This document shows, piece by piece, positions 1 through 8,684 of a DNA stretch of 64,000 bases. The notes beneath the pieces were generated by a model. It saw only the letters and a program-made list of their open reading frames with translations, searched no databases and was not told the DNA's origin. The stretch is from contig NZ_JACJUG010000017.1 of assembly GCF_014174515.1 (NCBI RefSeq), positions 48,782-112,781 of the forward strand, read 5' to 3'. The DNA comes from Mitsuaria sp. WAJ17. GTDB taxonomy: Bacteria; Pseudomonadota; Gammaproteobacteria; Burkholderiales; Burkholderiaceae_C. The position numbers were made by a program, and so were the translations under genes. Position 1 is the first letter of the stretch, and the number at the start of each line of letters is the position of its first letter.

Positions 1-2102
1 AGGCGCTACGCACGGTCTCGGGCTGGACGCCCGACATCATCGTGCTGGACGCCATGATGCCGGAGCTGGACGGCTTCGAGACCTGCAGCCGCTTGCGCGA
101 GATGCCGGGCTTCGAGTCCACCCCCGTGCTGATGCTGACCGGCCTGGACGACGAGGCCTCCATCAACCGCGCCTACCAGGTCGGCGCCACCGACTTCTTC
201 GTCAAGTCCACCCAGTGGAGTCTGCTGGCCGGGCGCCTGCGCTACCTGCTGCGCAGTTCGCGCACCCGCATCGAGCTGGAGCGCAGCAAGGCCCGCCTGG
301 CCCGCGCGCAGGACCTGGCGCGCATGGGCAGCTTCGAATGGCACCGCGGCGCGGGCGGCTTCGTGCTGGCCACGGAAGCCCTGCGCGTGTTCGGCTACGG
401 GCCCAACGAGCCGCTGGATTTCATCGGCGTGATGCGCATGGTGCCCCGGGACGAGCGCCAGCTCTTCATGCGCCTGCTGCGCGAGGTCATGGCCCACAAC
501 TCGGTGCTGGTGACCGATGTGCCGGTCACCCTGGTCGATGGCCGCCAGCGCGTGCTGCACATCGAGGCCGAGCCCGAGTTCAACGAACACGGCAATGCCA
601 GCGGCTACACCGGCGTCGTCCAGGACGTCACCGACCGCCGCCTGGCAGAGGACAAGATCCGCCAGCTGGCCAACTTCGACGCCCTCACCGGCCTGCCCAA
701 CCGCCGCCAACTGATCTGGCGGGCCGAGCGCGCCATCGAGGCCGCGCGCCGCAGCGGCCACGAGGTGGGCCTGCTGCTGATCGACCTGGACCGCTTCAAG
801 GTCATCAACGACACCCTGGGCCATGCCGCTGGCGACGAGCTGCTGATGGAAGTCGGCCGCCGGCTGCGTGCCTGCGTGCGCCACTCCGACCAGGTCATGG
901 AAGGCCTGCTGGAATCCGTGGGCGGCCGCTCGCACCGCACGCTGGAGGCCGTGGGCCGCCTGGGCGGCGACGAATTCGTGGCGCTGCTGCCTGAGGTGAC
1001 CGACGAGCGCGACGCCGAGCGCGTGGCGCAGCGCGTGCTGGAGGCCTTGCGCGAGCCCATCTTCATCGCGGGCCAGGAGTGTTTCGTCACGGCCAGCGTG
1101 GGCATTGCCATCTATCCACGCGACGGCACCACCACGGCTGACCTGCTGCGCAACTCCGACGTCGCCATGTACGCGGTCAAGAGCCAGGGCCGCAACGCCT
1201 CGGCGCTCTACACTCCGCAACTGGCCGGCCGCGGCCGCGAGAAGCTGGAGCTGGAGTCCGCCCTGCACAAGGCCATCGAGCGCAATGAGATCGTGCTGCA
1301 CTACCAGCCCAAGATCGATGTGCGCGCCGCCCGCATGGTGGGCGCCGAGGCCCTCATGCGCTGGCAGCGCGGTGACAAGCTCGTGCCCCCGGGCGACTTC
1401 ATTCCCCTGGCCGAAGAGACCGGCCTGATCGTTCCGCTGTCCGAGTGGGCGCTGCGCGAGGCGGCCCGCCAGGCCAAGGTCTGGCAGCTGAACTTCGGCT
1501 TCTCAGACGCCATCGCCGTTAACCTGCCCAACCGCCTCTTCGAGCGCTCGGACCTGGTCGAGCACATCCACCAGTGCGTCAGCGCCTATGGGGTGCCGCA
1601 CCGCGCCATCCAGCTGGAGATCACTGAGACAGGCCTGATGAAGGACCTGCAGAACGTGATCCCCGCGCTGCACCGGCTCAACGAGGTGGGCGTCGAGATC
1701 TCCATCGACGACTTCGGCACCGGCTACTCCTCGCTCGCCTACCTGACCACCCTGCCGATCTCCGAGGTCAAGATCGACCGCAGCTTCGTGCGCGACCTGG
1801 GGATCACGCCGCAGAGTTCGGCCGTGGTCACCGCCATCATCGCGCTGGCACGGTCGCTGGGCCTGCGGGTGATCGCCGAAGGCGTGGAGACCTTGCGCCA
1901 GATGGAAGTGCTGCACCGCCTGGGCTGCAGCGTGATGCAGGGCTTCCTCTTCAGTCGCCCCCTGGCCGCGGACGACCTGGAGCGCTGGCTCGCCCAGACC
2001 GTACTGCCCCGCAAGGCGCCCTGGATCGTCCAGGCCAATGGCCTGGACGGCGACCCGGCCCTGAGCCGCCCCCTCAGCAGCCCGGCCGGCGGCCAGCGCT
2101 GA
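1..2102 (+). CDS. Receiver-PAS-GGDEF-EAL c-di-GMP signalling protein (5' partial)
   Basis: The frame is open to the window edge, so the true start and the first part of the receiver domain lie upstream; the first in-window GTG (42) is inside the receiver. Visible in order: receiver end with phospho-acceptor Asp (codon at 48) and conserved Lys in FFVKS; a PAS-like segment (about 300-640); a GGDEF domain with an intact GGDEF motif (963-977); an EAL domain with EALMRW, EITET, DDFGTGYSSL, EVKIDRSF and AEGVET, so the phosphodiesterase residues look complete. By family it should make and/or cleave c-di-GMP under phosphorelay control. An RHSD motif that would be the inhibitory site is separated from GGDEF by about 19 extra residues. 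The next gene starts 15 bases downstream, so the two are probably cotranscribed. Confidence 0.93.
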   Translation, partial: ALRTVSGWTPDIIVLDAMMPELDGFETCSRLREMPGFESTPVLMLTGLDDEASINRAYQVGATDFFVKSTQWSLLAGRLRYLLRSSRTRIELERSKARLARAQDLARMGSFEWHRGAGGFVLATEALRVFGYGPNEPLDFIGVMRMVPRDERQLFMRLLREVMAHNSVLVTDVPVTLVDGRQRVLHIEAEPEFNEHGNASGYTGVVQDVTDRRLAEDKIRQLANFDALTGLPNRRQLIWRAERAIEAARRSGHEVGLLLIDLDRFKVINDTLGHAAGDELLMEVGRRLRACVRHSDQVMEGLLESVGGRSHRTLEAVGRLGGDEFVALLPEVTDERDAERVAQRVLEALREPIFIAGQECFVTASVGIAIYPRDGTTTADLLRNSDVAMYAVKSQGRNASALYTPQLAGRGREKLELESALHKAIERNEIVLHYQPKIDVRAARMVGAEALMRWQRGDKLVPPGDFIPLAEETGLIVPLSEWALREAARQAKVWQLNFGFSDAIAVNLPNRLFERSDLVEHIHQCVSAYGVPHRAIQLEITETGLMKDLQNVIPALHRLNEVGVEISIDDFGTGYSSLAYLTTLPISEVKIDRSFVRDLGITPQSSAVVTAIIALARSLGLRVIAEGVETLRQMEVLHRLGCSVMQGFLFSRPLAADDLERWLAQTVLPRKAPWIVQANGLDGDPALSRPLSSPAGGQR

Positions 2103-2117
2103 GCCTTCAGGAACACC

Positions 2118-3989
2118 ATGGATGACCGTTCGCCCTCCTCACCCGCCAGCCGCCCCGGCACTGCCACGGCAGCCGGCCAGGCCCCGGCCCTGATCGCCAA
2201 GGCCGCCCTGCGCCGCTTGGCCATGGCCAAGCTGGAGCCCACGCCAGAGAACTACGCGCGAGCTTATCTCGTCGAGTCCGGTGGCGGCGAGGCGGTGGCA
2301 CCGGCGCAGGCTGGCGGCAGTCCCGACACCCTCCCCGAGCGCGCCCAGCCCGTGGTCCAGCGCCTGCTGAGCCTCGGGCTCAGCGAGGTTCAGGCTCGCC
2401 AGGATGTCATGGCCATGCTGCGCGAGTCCCGCTGGGACGAGGCGCAGCGCGTGCTGGAACGCTTCCAGCAGAGTGCCGGCCCCGCCGTGCTGGCCGACGG
2501 CATGGCCGGAGTCACCGAACGCCTGGTGCGCGGACTGGAGCGCGGCGGGCGTCAATGGACCCTGGCGCGCAAGAAGGACGGCCTGCAGCGCGTGCTGGAG
2601 TCCAACCGCAGCGACCCCCACCGCCTGCTCAACCGCCTTCGCCAGCTGCTCACCAGTTGGGACAGCGACACCAGCGACGTCGGCGTCGATGTGCAGGAGG
2701 CAGCCGCCGAGGAGCCGGGTGGCACGCCCAGCCAGTTCTTCAGCGACGACGAATTGCAGCTTGACACCGGCGCCCTGGACCGCGAGGCCGGCCCCCAGGC
2801 CTGGCCCCTGGTCGGCGAGAGCCTGCATGAGACCGTGCAGCACGCCCTGCCTGCGATGGACGAGCGAGCGGAAGCCCTGAAGCACGACCTGGAGACGGCC
2901 CTGGCCAGCTTGCGCGAGCAGGGCGCGACGCCCCAGCGCGCCGAGTCCATGGAAGCCTTGTGCGTGCGCGCCCGCCGCATGCTGGATCACCGGCATCATC
3001 TCTTCGGCCAGATGGGCGAGCTCTGCCGCGCGCTGAGCGCGAGCCTGGTCGAGCTGGCCGAGGACGATTCCTGGGCCCGCGGCCAGTGCGAACTGATGAC
3101 CCAGGCCCTGGACACCGGCCTCAGCTCCCGCGGTGTGCGCATGGTCAGCGAAATGCTGGAAGGCACGCGCGAACGGCAGAAAAGTCTGCAGGCCGAGCGC
3201 GCCCGGGCCCGTGATTCACTGAAGCTGCTGATCCACCGCATGCTGGAGGAGCTGGGCCAGTTGGGCCAGCACACCGATCGATTCCAGAGCAATGTCAGCC
3301 GCTACGCCGACGTGATCGAGAAGGCCGACACGCTCGAGAGCCTGGCCGGCGTCGTGCGCGAGATGGTCGAGGAAAGCCGCACGGTGCAGACCCTGGTCCA
3401 CAGCACGCAGCAGCGCCTGAGCACCGAGCACGAGCGTGCCTCCGAGCTCTCCAGGCGCGTAGACGAGCTGGAAGTGGAGCTGCGCCGCCTCTCCAGCGAG
3501 GTACAAACCGATCAGCTCACCAAGATCGCCAACCGGCGCGGCCTGGAAGCCGCCTTCAACACCGAGCAGGCGAAGCTGGAGCGCGAGGGTACGGTGCTGG
3601 CCCTGGCCCTGCTGGACGTGGACAACTTCAAGAAGCTCAACGACAGCCTGGGCCATGCCGCGGGCGACGAGGCCCTGAAGTCCCTGGCGGCGCGGGTGAC
3701 GCAGATGCTGCGCCCCGGCGACCTGGTTGCGCGCTACGGCGGCGAGGAATTCGTGCTGATGCTGCCCCGCACGCCCCTGGACGAGGCCCAGCAGGTGCTG
3801 ACCCGCCTGCAGCGCTCGCTGTCCGCGGCGCTGTTCATGCACGAGGGCAAGGACGTCTTCGTGACCTTTTCGGCCGGCATCACGATCTACCGCGCGGGAG
3901 AGACCCTGGAGGCTGCGCTGGACCGCGCAGACGAAGGTCTTTACGAGGCCAAGCGCACGGGGAAGAACCGCGCCTGCATCGTGGAGTGA
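2118..3989 (+). CDS. Diguanylate cyclase with long coiled-coil N-terminus
   Basis: 623 aa, preceded by AGGA six bases before ATG. The first 430 or so residues are soluble, rich in charged residues and Leu, and predicted coiled coil toward the end (heptads around nt 3220-3500); no membrane segment is seen. An N-terminal AKAALRRLAMAKLEPTPENY segment resembles the start of other betaproteobacterial GGDEF proteins. The C-terminal cyclase domain carries GGEEF at residues 541-545 and an RPGD inhibitory site at 532-535, so it should be an active, product-inhibited enzyme making c-di-GMP in the cytoplasm. It follows the composite GGDEF-EAL gene by 15 bases, suggesting one operon that both receives a phosphorelay signal and sets c-di-GMP near the flagellar genes. 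The input to this protein cannot be told from sequence. Confidence 0.9.
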   Translation: MDDRSPSSPASRPGTATAAGQAPALIAKAALRRLAMAKLEPTPENYARAYLVESGGGEAVAPAQAGGSPDTLPERAQPVVQRLLSLGLSEVQARQDVMAMLRESRWDEAQRVLERFQQSAGPAVLADGMAGVTERLVRGLERGGRQWTLARKKDGLQRVLESNRSDPHRLLNRLRQLLTSWDSDTSDVGVDVQEAAAEEPGGTPSQFFSDDELQLDTGALDREAGPQAWPLVGESLHETVQHALPAMDERAEALKHDLETALASLREQGATPQRAESMEALCVRARRMLDHRHHLFGQMGELCRALSASLVELAEDDSWARGQCELMTQALDTGLSSRGVRMVSEMLEGTRERQKSLQAERARARDSLKLLIHRMLEELGQLGQHTDRFQSNVSRYADVIEKADTLESLAGVVREMVEESRTVQTLVHSTQQRLSTEHERASELSRRVDELEVELRRLSSEVQTDQLTKIANRRGLEAAFNTEQAKLEREGTVLALALLDVDNFKKLNDSLGHAAGDEALKSLAARVTQMLRPGDLVARYGGEEFVLMLPRTPLDEAQQVLTRLQRSLSAALFMHEGKDVFVTFSAGITIYRAGETLEAALDRADEGLYEAKRTGKNRACIVE

Positions 3990-4019
3990 GCCAGGGCCCC
4001 AGAGGCCGCGGGCGCCGGC

Positions 4020-5378
4020 TCAGAAGCTGAAGGCCAGGCGCAGGCCGCCCCAGTGCCGGCCCTGCACCCAGATGGGCGCCGAGGCTTCCTTGAGCAGCAC
4101 GAAGCGGCCGCCGCCCATGTCGCGGCGGTAGGTCTGCAGCAGAAAGGGCCGCTCGTTGCGCGCCGAGGCCAGGCCTGTGCGGTCATTGAAGATGCGGCGG
4201 TAGCGGCTGTTGGCCGTGTTCCAGACCACGTCGCCTGGCCGCTGGGGCTGGCAGTAAATGCGGTTGTGGGTGGCCACGTAGCCGTTGCGATCCACGGCGA
4301 TGCAGTAGACGACCTTGTCCGAGAGCTTCAGCAAGCGCTCCTGCACTTGCGGGAACAGCTGGTCCGCCAGCTCACAGAAGCGTGCGAGGTGCTGCTGCGG
4401 ATTGCTGCCGGCCACAGGCTGGTAGTGCTCGTCAAAGAGGTCCTGCAGGCTGATGCGGCCCTGCTTCACGGCCTGCTCCAGCAGCTGACCGATCTCCTGG
4501 GCGGCCCCCTGGGCGCCCTCGATGTAGAGCGCGTCGTCCACCCTCACGCCGGAGGAGGCAATGCGCTCGATCAGGTCCTCGGACAGGCGCAGGAAGCGGT
4601 CACTACAGGCAAAGGCCGACTCCAGGTGCCGCAGGGCCAGGGCCACGTCGCCTCCCAGCTCGGCGGCGCGCGCGGCAAGGGCGGCGGTGGTCTGCTGACT
4701 CTGGTCGGCGGCCTGCGCGATGCGCTGCACGTCGGCATGCACGGTGCCGAAGGCGGCATGGATGCTGCTCTGCTCCTGGGCCTGCCGCCCTTCGCTGCTG
4801 AGCTCGCGGCTGAAGCTGTCGATGCGCGCATCCAGGGCACCGACCGTGCCCATGATGGACTTGGAACTCTGTTCGACCTGGGCGGCCAGGTCCTTGACGG
4901 CATCGGCCACCACGCCGAAGCCCCGACCGGCCTCGCCGGCACGCTTGGCCTCGACCGAGGCATTGAAGGCCACCAGGCGAGTCTGCAGGGCGATGCGGGT
5001 GATCTCCGAGGCGGCGTCCGAGACCTGGCGCAGGGTCTGCACGATGCCACCCACTTCAGCGCCGATGTTCTGCAGGGCCTGGCGGGCCTGCGCCACCGCC
5101 TCGATGGATTGCGCAGTGGCGCGGGCAATGCCCTGCTGGGCCTGCTGGACCATCTGCAGCTCGTGCCCCAGGGCCTGCATGGCCTCGCGCTGCGCGACGA
5201 CCACCTTCTGTGTGTCTTCAAGGGCGCCGCGCACTTCGGCGGCATCGCGGCCCAGGCTGGATACAGGCTGAGCCAGGGAGCGCACCAGCGCCTGCGCCTC
5301 GGCGGCCTTGCCGGTCGGCTCTTGGGCATGCAGGGATTGCACCGATTCCTTCGACCCGGACTGCCACCAGGACTTCAT
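4020..5378 (-). CDS. Soluble chemoreceptor-like protein with C-terminal sensor domain
   Basis: 452 aa. The start at 5378 has GAGAGGAA upstream and avoids overlap with fliA; a longer reading into fliA is possible but unlikely. No transmembrane helix. The middle holds a methyl-accepting signalling hairpin in a divergent form (VAFNASVEAKRAGEAGRGFG, then VVADAVKDLA), where ordinary receptors read [22 protein letters not shown]. The C-terminal third (about residues 330-452) looks like a PAS or Cache-like ligand domain ending in a Trp/Arg/Phe-rich strand. The order signalling-then-sensor is reversed relative to classical receptors. It lies 44 bases after fliA in the flhB-to-fliA transcription unit, so its expression is tied to flagellar assembly. 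It probably feeds cytoplasmic signals to CheA/CheW; coupling is inference. Confidence 0.82.
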   Translation of the reverse strand: MKSWWQSGSKESVQSLHAQEPTGKAAEAQALVRSLAQPVSSLGRDAAEVRGALEDTQKVVVAQREAMQALGHELQMVQQAQQGIARATAQSIEAVAQARQALQNIGAEVGGIVQTLRQVSDAASEITRIALQTRLVAFNASVEAKRAGEAGRGFGVVADAVKDLAAQVEQSSKSIMGTVGALDARIDSFSRELSSEGRQAQEQSSIHAAFGTVHADVQRIAQAADQSQQTTAALAARAAELGGDVALALRHLESAFACSDRFLRLSEDLIERIASSGVRVDDALYIEGAQGAAQEIGQLLEQAVKQGRISLQDLFDEHYQPVAGSNPQQHLARFCELADQLFPQVQERLLKLSDKVVYCIAVDRNGYVATHNRIYCQPQRPGDVVWNTANSRYRRIFNDRTGLASARNERPFLLQTYRRDMGGGRFVLLKEASAPIWVQGRHWGGLRLAFSF

Positions 5379-5422
5379 GCAGATTCCTCTCAAGGCCGGA
5401 CCCGGCCGTCTGAGGAGAAGTT

Positions 5423-6136
5423 TTACCAGTCGCGCAGCTTCACACGCAAGCGGGCGATCGCCTGACTGTGCAGTTGACATACCCGGGATTCGGTCACTTT
5501 CAGCACAGCCGCGATTTCCTTGAGGTTCATGTCGTGCTCGTAATACATGCTCATCACGTACTGCTCACGCTCGGGCAGGTTCTTGATGGCGGCGACCAGG
5601 GCCTCGCGCATGCGATGGTCCTGCAGCTGAGCCATGGGGTTGTTGCTCTCATCGACCACATGGCGGTCGAGATAGTCATCACTCCCCTCGTCCCCGCTCA
5701 TGTCCTCCAGGTAGACCAACTGCGTGCCGCGCACCTTGGACAGCATCTCCTGGTAGTCGCCCAGGCTCAGGCCCATCTCGGCGGCGATTTCGGACTCATG
5801 CGGTGCGCGCCCCAGTCGCTGCTCGAGCTTGTGGACAGCCGTCTCGATGGAGCGCTGCTGGCGGCGCGTGCCGCGGCTCATCCAGTCCCCACCGCGCAGC
5901 TCGTCCAGCATGGCGCCACGGATGCGCTGGGTAGCGAAGGTCTCGAACTGCACGCCCTGTGCGACGTCGAATCGCGAAAGCGCATCGGTAAGCCCGATCA
6001 GGCCCACCTGGATCAGGTCGTCCAGTTCCACATTGGCCGGCAGCTTGGCGATCATCTGGTGAGCCAGGCGACGGACCAGACCGCTGTACTGCTGGATCAG
6101 CGCAGAGTTGTCGAGGCGGCCTTTGGCGGTATACAT
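5423..6136 (-). CDS. fliA: RNA polymerase sigma factor FliA (sigma-28)
   Basis: 237 aa. The start MYTAKGRLDN is chosen because AGGAG sits six bases before it; an ATG 18 bases upstream has no ribosome site. Region 2 (LVRRLAHQMIAKLPANVELDDLIQVGLIGLTDAL, abridged by its core DDLIQVGLIGL), QFETFATQRIRGAMLDELR and the C-terminal region 4 helix-turn-helix (LKEIAAVLKVTESRVCQLHS) are typical of flagellar sigma factors. It directs polymerase to late flagellar promoters; matching boxes are found before motA, flhB, fliC1, fliC2, fliD, fliS and the TPR gene. It is the fifth gene after flhB, 17 bases after the FlhG-like gene. The anti-sigma factor flgM is not in the window. Confidence 0.97.
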   Translation of the reverse strand: MYTAKGRLDNSALIQQYSGLVRRLAHQMIAKLPANVELDDLIQVGLIGLTDALSRFDVAQGVQFETFATQRIRGAMLDELRGGDWMSRGTRRQQRSIETAVHKLEQRLGRAPHESEIAAEMGLSLGDYQEMLSKVRGTQLVYLEDMSGDEGSDDYLDRHVVDESNNPMAQLQDHRMREALVAAIKNLPEREQYVMSMYYEHDMNLKEIAAVLKVTESRVCQLHSQAIARLRVKLRDW

Positions 6137-6153
6137 CTTCAGCTCCTGCAACA

Positions 6154-6963
6154 TCAGTTGGCGGCCACCGCCGGCCGCGCCGGACGGAGATTCACCAGGG
6201 GCCGCAGCGGGCGGGCCTGCTGGGCCGCATCCGGCGCCAGGCCCTGGGGCACGACCGCCAGGAGCTCGCGGGCCAGGTGTCGCACCTCGGGCGACAGCGG
6301 GGCCGTGGGCGGCGTGCGGGGATCCATGCAGGCCCAGTCACGCAGCACGGCCCCCAGGAAGCCATCGCCGCAGCTGCTGATTTGCTGGGCGATGCGCTCC
6401 GCCAGACGCAGCTGCGGGTGGCAGGCCATCAAGAGGCTGTAGACCATGATGCCGGCGCGCTGGCTGAGCCACTTCATGCCGGCATAGGCGTGGGTGACGC
6501 TGCTGGCATCGGTGTCGGCCAGCAGCACCGGGCGCAGCTCGCGGGAATTGAGCACGCGGGCCAGCTCGGCGGCCGGCGCGTGAAGAATCATCACATCGGC
6601 CTGCGGTGCGGCTTCGCTCAGGGCTTGCAGGAACTCGGCGGCAGAGCCGTTGGCGTTGATGTATCGCAGTGGCAGGCCGCGCGCTGCCAGGTAGCTCACC
6701 TGGCGAGACAGCCGCTCCACGCAGGCCGAGAGGTCCACCGCTGCCATCTCGGTGGCAGCCGGCGACAGCTCGCCAGCATCGACCACCAGCGTCTGCAGGC
6801 CCATCTCGGAAAAGGCGGCGCACAACCCTTCCAGCAGCACGCCGGAGTCCAGCACTGCGGGGTTGCTCACCACGGGGATGAAGCGCACGCGGGAGGCGGC
6901 AAAGAGCTTGCGCAGGCCGTCGGCCTGGTCTTGCGGGGTCTTGCTGAAGGGTGGCTCGCGCAT
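6154..6963 (-). CDS. FlhG/FleN-like protein lacking the P-loop
   Basis: 269 aa from MREPPFSKTP; the position between flhF and fliA is where flhG (a MinD-type ATPase that limits flagellar number with FlhF) is always found. The fold order is recognisable: an N-terminal strand, a TLVVDAGELS stretch in place of the deviant switch strand, a VMILHAPAAEL strand, and VLLADTDASSVTHAYAGMKWL, the usual FlhG region after the nucleotide site. However the Walker A segment expected as SGKGGVGKT reads VSNPAVLDSGV, with no GKT/S, so ATP binding in the normal way looks lost. It may act as a non-hydrolysing partner of FlhF. The start has only a weak ribosome site; a longer N-terminus overlapping flhF is possible. 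The gap to flhF is 37 bases. Confidence 0.8.
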   Translation of the reverse strand: MREPPFSKTPQDQADGLRKLFAASRVRFIPVVSNPAVLDSGVLLEGLCAAFSEMGLQTLVVDAGELSPAATEMAAVDLSACVERLSRQVSYLAARGLPLRYINANGSAAEFLQALSEAAPQADVMILHAPAAELARVLNSRELRPVLLADTDASSVTHAYAGMKWLSQRAGIMVYSLLMACHPQLRLAERIAQQISSCGDGFLGAVLRDWACMDPRTPPTAPLSPEVRHLARELLAVVPQGLAPDAAQQARPLRPLVNLRPARPAVAAN

Positions 6964-7000
6964 GGGGTGGTCTCGATGGGGTCGATGACTCGGGGGCGGT

Positions 7001-8638
7001 TCAGTGAACGCCCGGGGCCGTGGACTGCACGGCGGCCAGCGCGGGGCCTCCGGCAAAGATCAGGTTCACATCGGCGCTGTCCATGCGCCAAGCGGCATGG
7101 GCCTGGCTGCGCAGCGCGCGCTGCACCAAGGCCGTAGCCGACAGGCGATGCCAATCTTCCGGCACCCGCTGCCCGTTGGCAACGCCAATAATGCGCAAAC
7201 GATGGCGAATCATGGTGTCCAGCGCGGGCGCCAACTTCACGGCCTCGTCGATCTTGGACAGCACCACGCCCTGGCAGGTCTGGGCACGCCAGGCGCCGGC
7301 CACGTCTTCGATGGTCTCGCCCTGCTGGGCGGCGTTGACCACCAGGATGCGGCGGATGCTGGGGTGGGCCAGCATCTCCAGCAGCTCGTGAGTGCGGCTG
7401 TCGCGCTGGGCCATGCCGGCGGTGTCGATCAGCACCATCTTCTTGCCCGACAGCAGCTCCAGCAGGTCTTCCAGCGACGCGCGGTCATGGGCCGTGTGCA
7501 CGGGCACGCCGAGGATGCGGCCATAGGCGCGCAGCTGCTCGTGGGCGCCGACGCGGTAGGCGTCGAGCGTGATCAGGCCCAGTTGCGAGGCGCCATGGCG
7601 GGTCGCGAAGGCGGCTGCGATCTTGGCCGTCGTGGTGGTCTTGCCCACGCCGGTGGATCCAATCAGGGCGAAGACGCCGCCCTGTTCCTCCAGGGGTGGG
7701 TTCATCTCATCGGTAACCAGGTTGCGTGCGAGCACCTGGGCGGCCCACTGGGTCTCGCCCGCACCGTCACTCGCCTCCTTGCCCTCCAGATGCGCCGGGC
7801 ACCCCTCCACCAGCTTGCGCACCAGGGCGGGCGAGAAGCCCACGTCCAGCAGGCGCTGGGTCAGGCGGGCCTGCACGGGCTGGCGCTGCAGCTTCTCCAT
7901 GAAGGCCAGGGCGCCGAAACGCTCCTCGATCAGGCCCTTCATGGAACGCAGCTCGTTCATCATGTCCTGCTGGTCGCGGCGGGCGCTGCCGGGCATGTCG
8001 GAGAGCTGGGGCACGGGGCGCTGCTCAGCGGAGATGCGGATCTCGTCGCGCAGCACGGGCGGGTTGCGGCGCGGCGGCTCGGCCACCTGCGCAGCAGGGG
8101 TGTCCAGGCGACGGGCGTTGAGGGTCTGCATGGCGGACTGCGCGCGCTGCTGGCGGGCGGCTGCCATGGTGGCCAGGCTCTCGGCAGGCGGCAGCTCGGG
8201 GGCCGCGGCGGGCATGTCCATGGGATCCGGCTGGCCGTTGAGCTCGGCCTGGCGGCGCTTGAGCATGCGCTCGCGCACATAGTCCTGGAAGCTCAGGGTG
8301 CTCATGGCCAAGGTCTGCACGTCATCGTCCACGGCCTGGCCGAAGCTGGGCTCATGGCGCTCGGCCACGCGCTGCGCCAGGCGGGCGCTGCCGGCCATGG
8401 TGGGCACAGGCGCGGCAGCCGGACGGGCCTGCACGCGGGCGGGCCCACGGGCCTCGACGCGCGGCGCGGTCGCGGCCACACGCTCGATCTGGTTCATGCC
8501 TTCGGGGGCCATGGCCAGCACCTCCACGCCTTCGGCGCAGGGCTTGTTGGACAGCACGACGGCGTCGTCGCCAAAGGCCTGGCGCACCAGCGCGAGGGCC
8601 TCGCGGGACGTACGGGCGGTGAAGCGTTTGACGTTCAT
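7001..8638 (-). CDS. flhF: Flagellar biosynthesis SRP-family GTPase FlhF
   Basis: 545 aa from MNVKRFTARTSREAL, with AGGAGG four bases before ATG. The first 60 residues are the B-domain start shared by FlhF proteins; a long Ala/Pro/Gln-rich linker follows; the NG domain carries the P-loop GSTGVGKTTTTAKIAA, LITLDAYRVGAHEQL and the DTAGMAQRD motif, and ends with SKIDEAVKLAP. FlhF is a membrane-recruited GTPase of the signal recognition particle family that sets where the first flagellar ring components are inserted. It lies 46 bases after flhA and before the FlhG-like gene. Presence of flhF together with flhDC is usual in Burkholderiales. Confidence 0.96.
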   Translation of the reverse strand: MNVKRFTARTSREALALVRQAFGDDAVVLSNKPCAEGVEVLAMAPEGMNQIERVAATAPRVEARGPARVQARPAAAPVPTMAGSARLAQRVAERHEPSFGQAVDDDVQTLAMSTLSFQDYVRERMLKRRQAELNGQPDPMDMPAAAPELPPAESLATMAAARQQRAQSAMQTLNARRLDTPAAQVAEPPRRNPPVLRDEIRISAEQRPVPQLSDMPGSARRDQQDMMNELRSMKGLIEERFGALAFMEKLQRQPVQARLTQRLLDVGFSPALVRKLVEGCPAHLEGKEASDGAGETQWAAQVLARNLVTDEMNPPLEEQGGVFALIGSTGVGKTTTTAKIAAAFATRHGASQLGLITLDAYRVGAHEQLRAYGRILGVPVHTAHDRASLEDLLELLSGKKMVLIDTAGMAQRDSRTHELLEMLAHPSIRRILVVNAAQQGETIEDVAGAWRAQTCQGVVLSKIDEAVKLAPALDTMIRHRLRIIGVANGQRVPEDWHRLSATALVQRALRSQAHAAWRMDSADVNLIFAGGPALAAVQSTAPGVH

Positions 8639-8684
8639 GCGGCCTCCTGGCAATGCAGGGCATCAGGCATCAGGGCAGGGGCGC

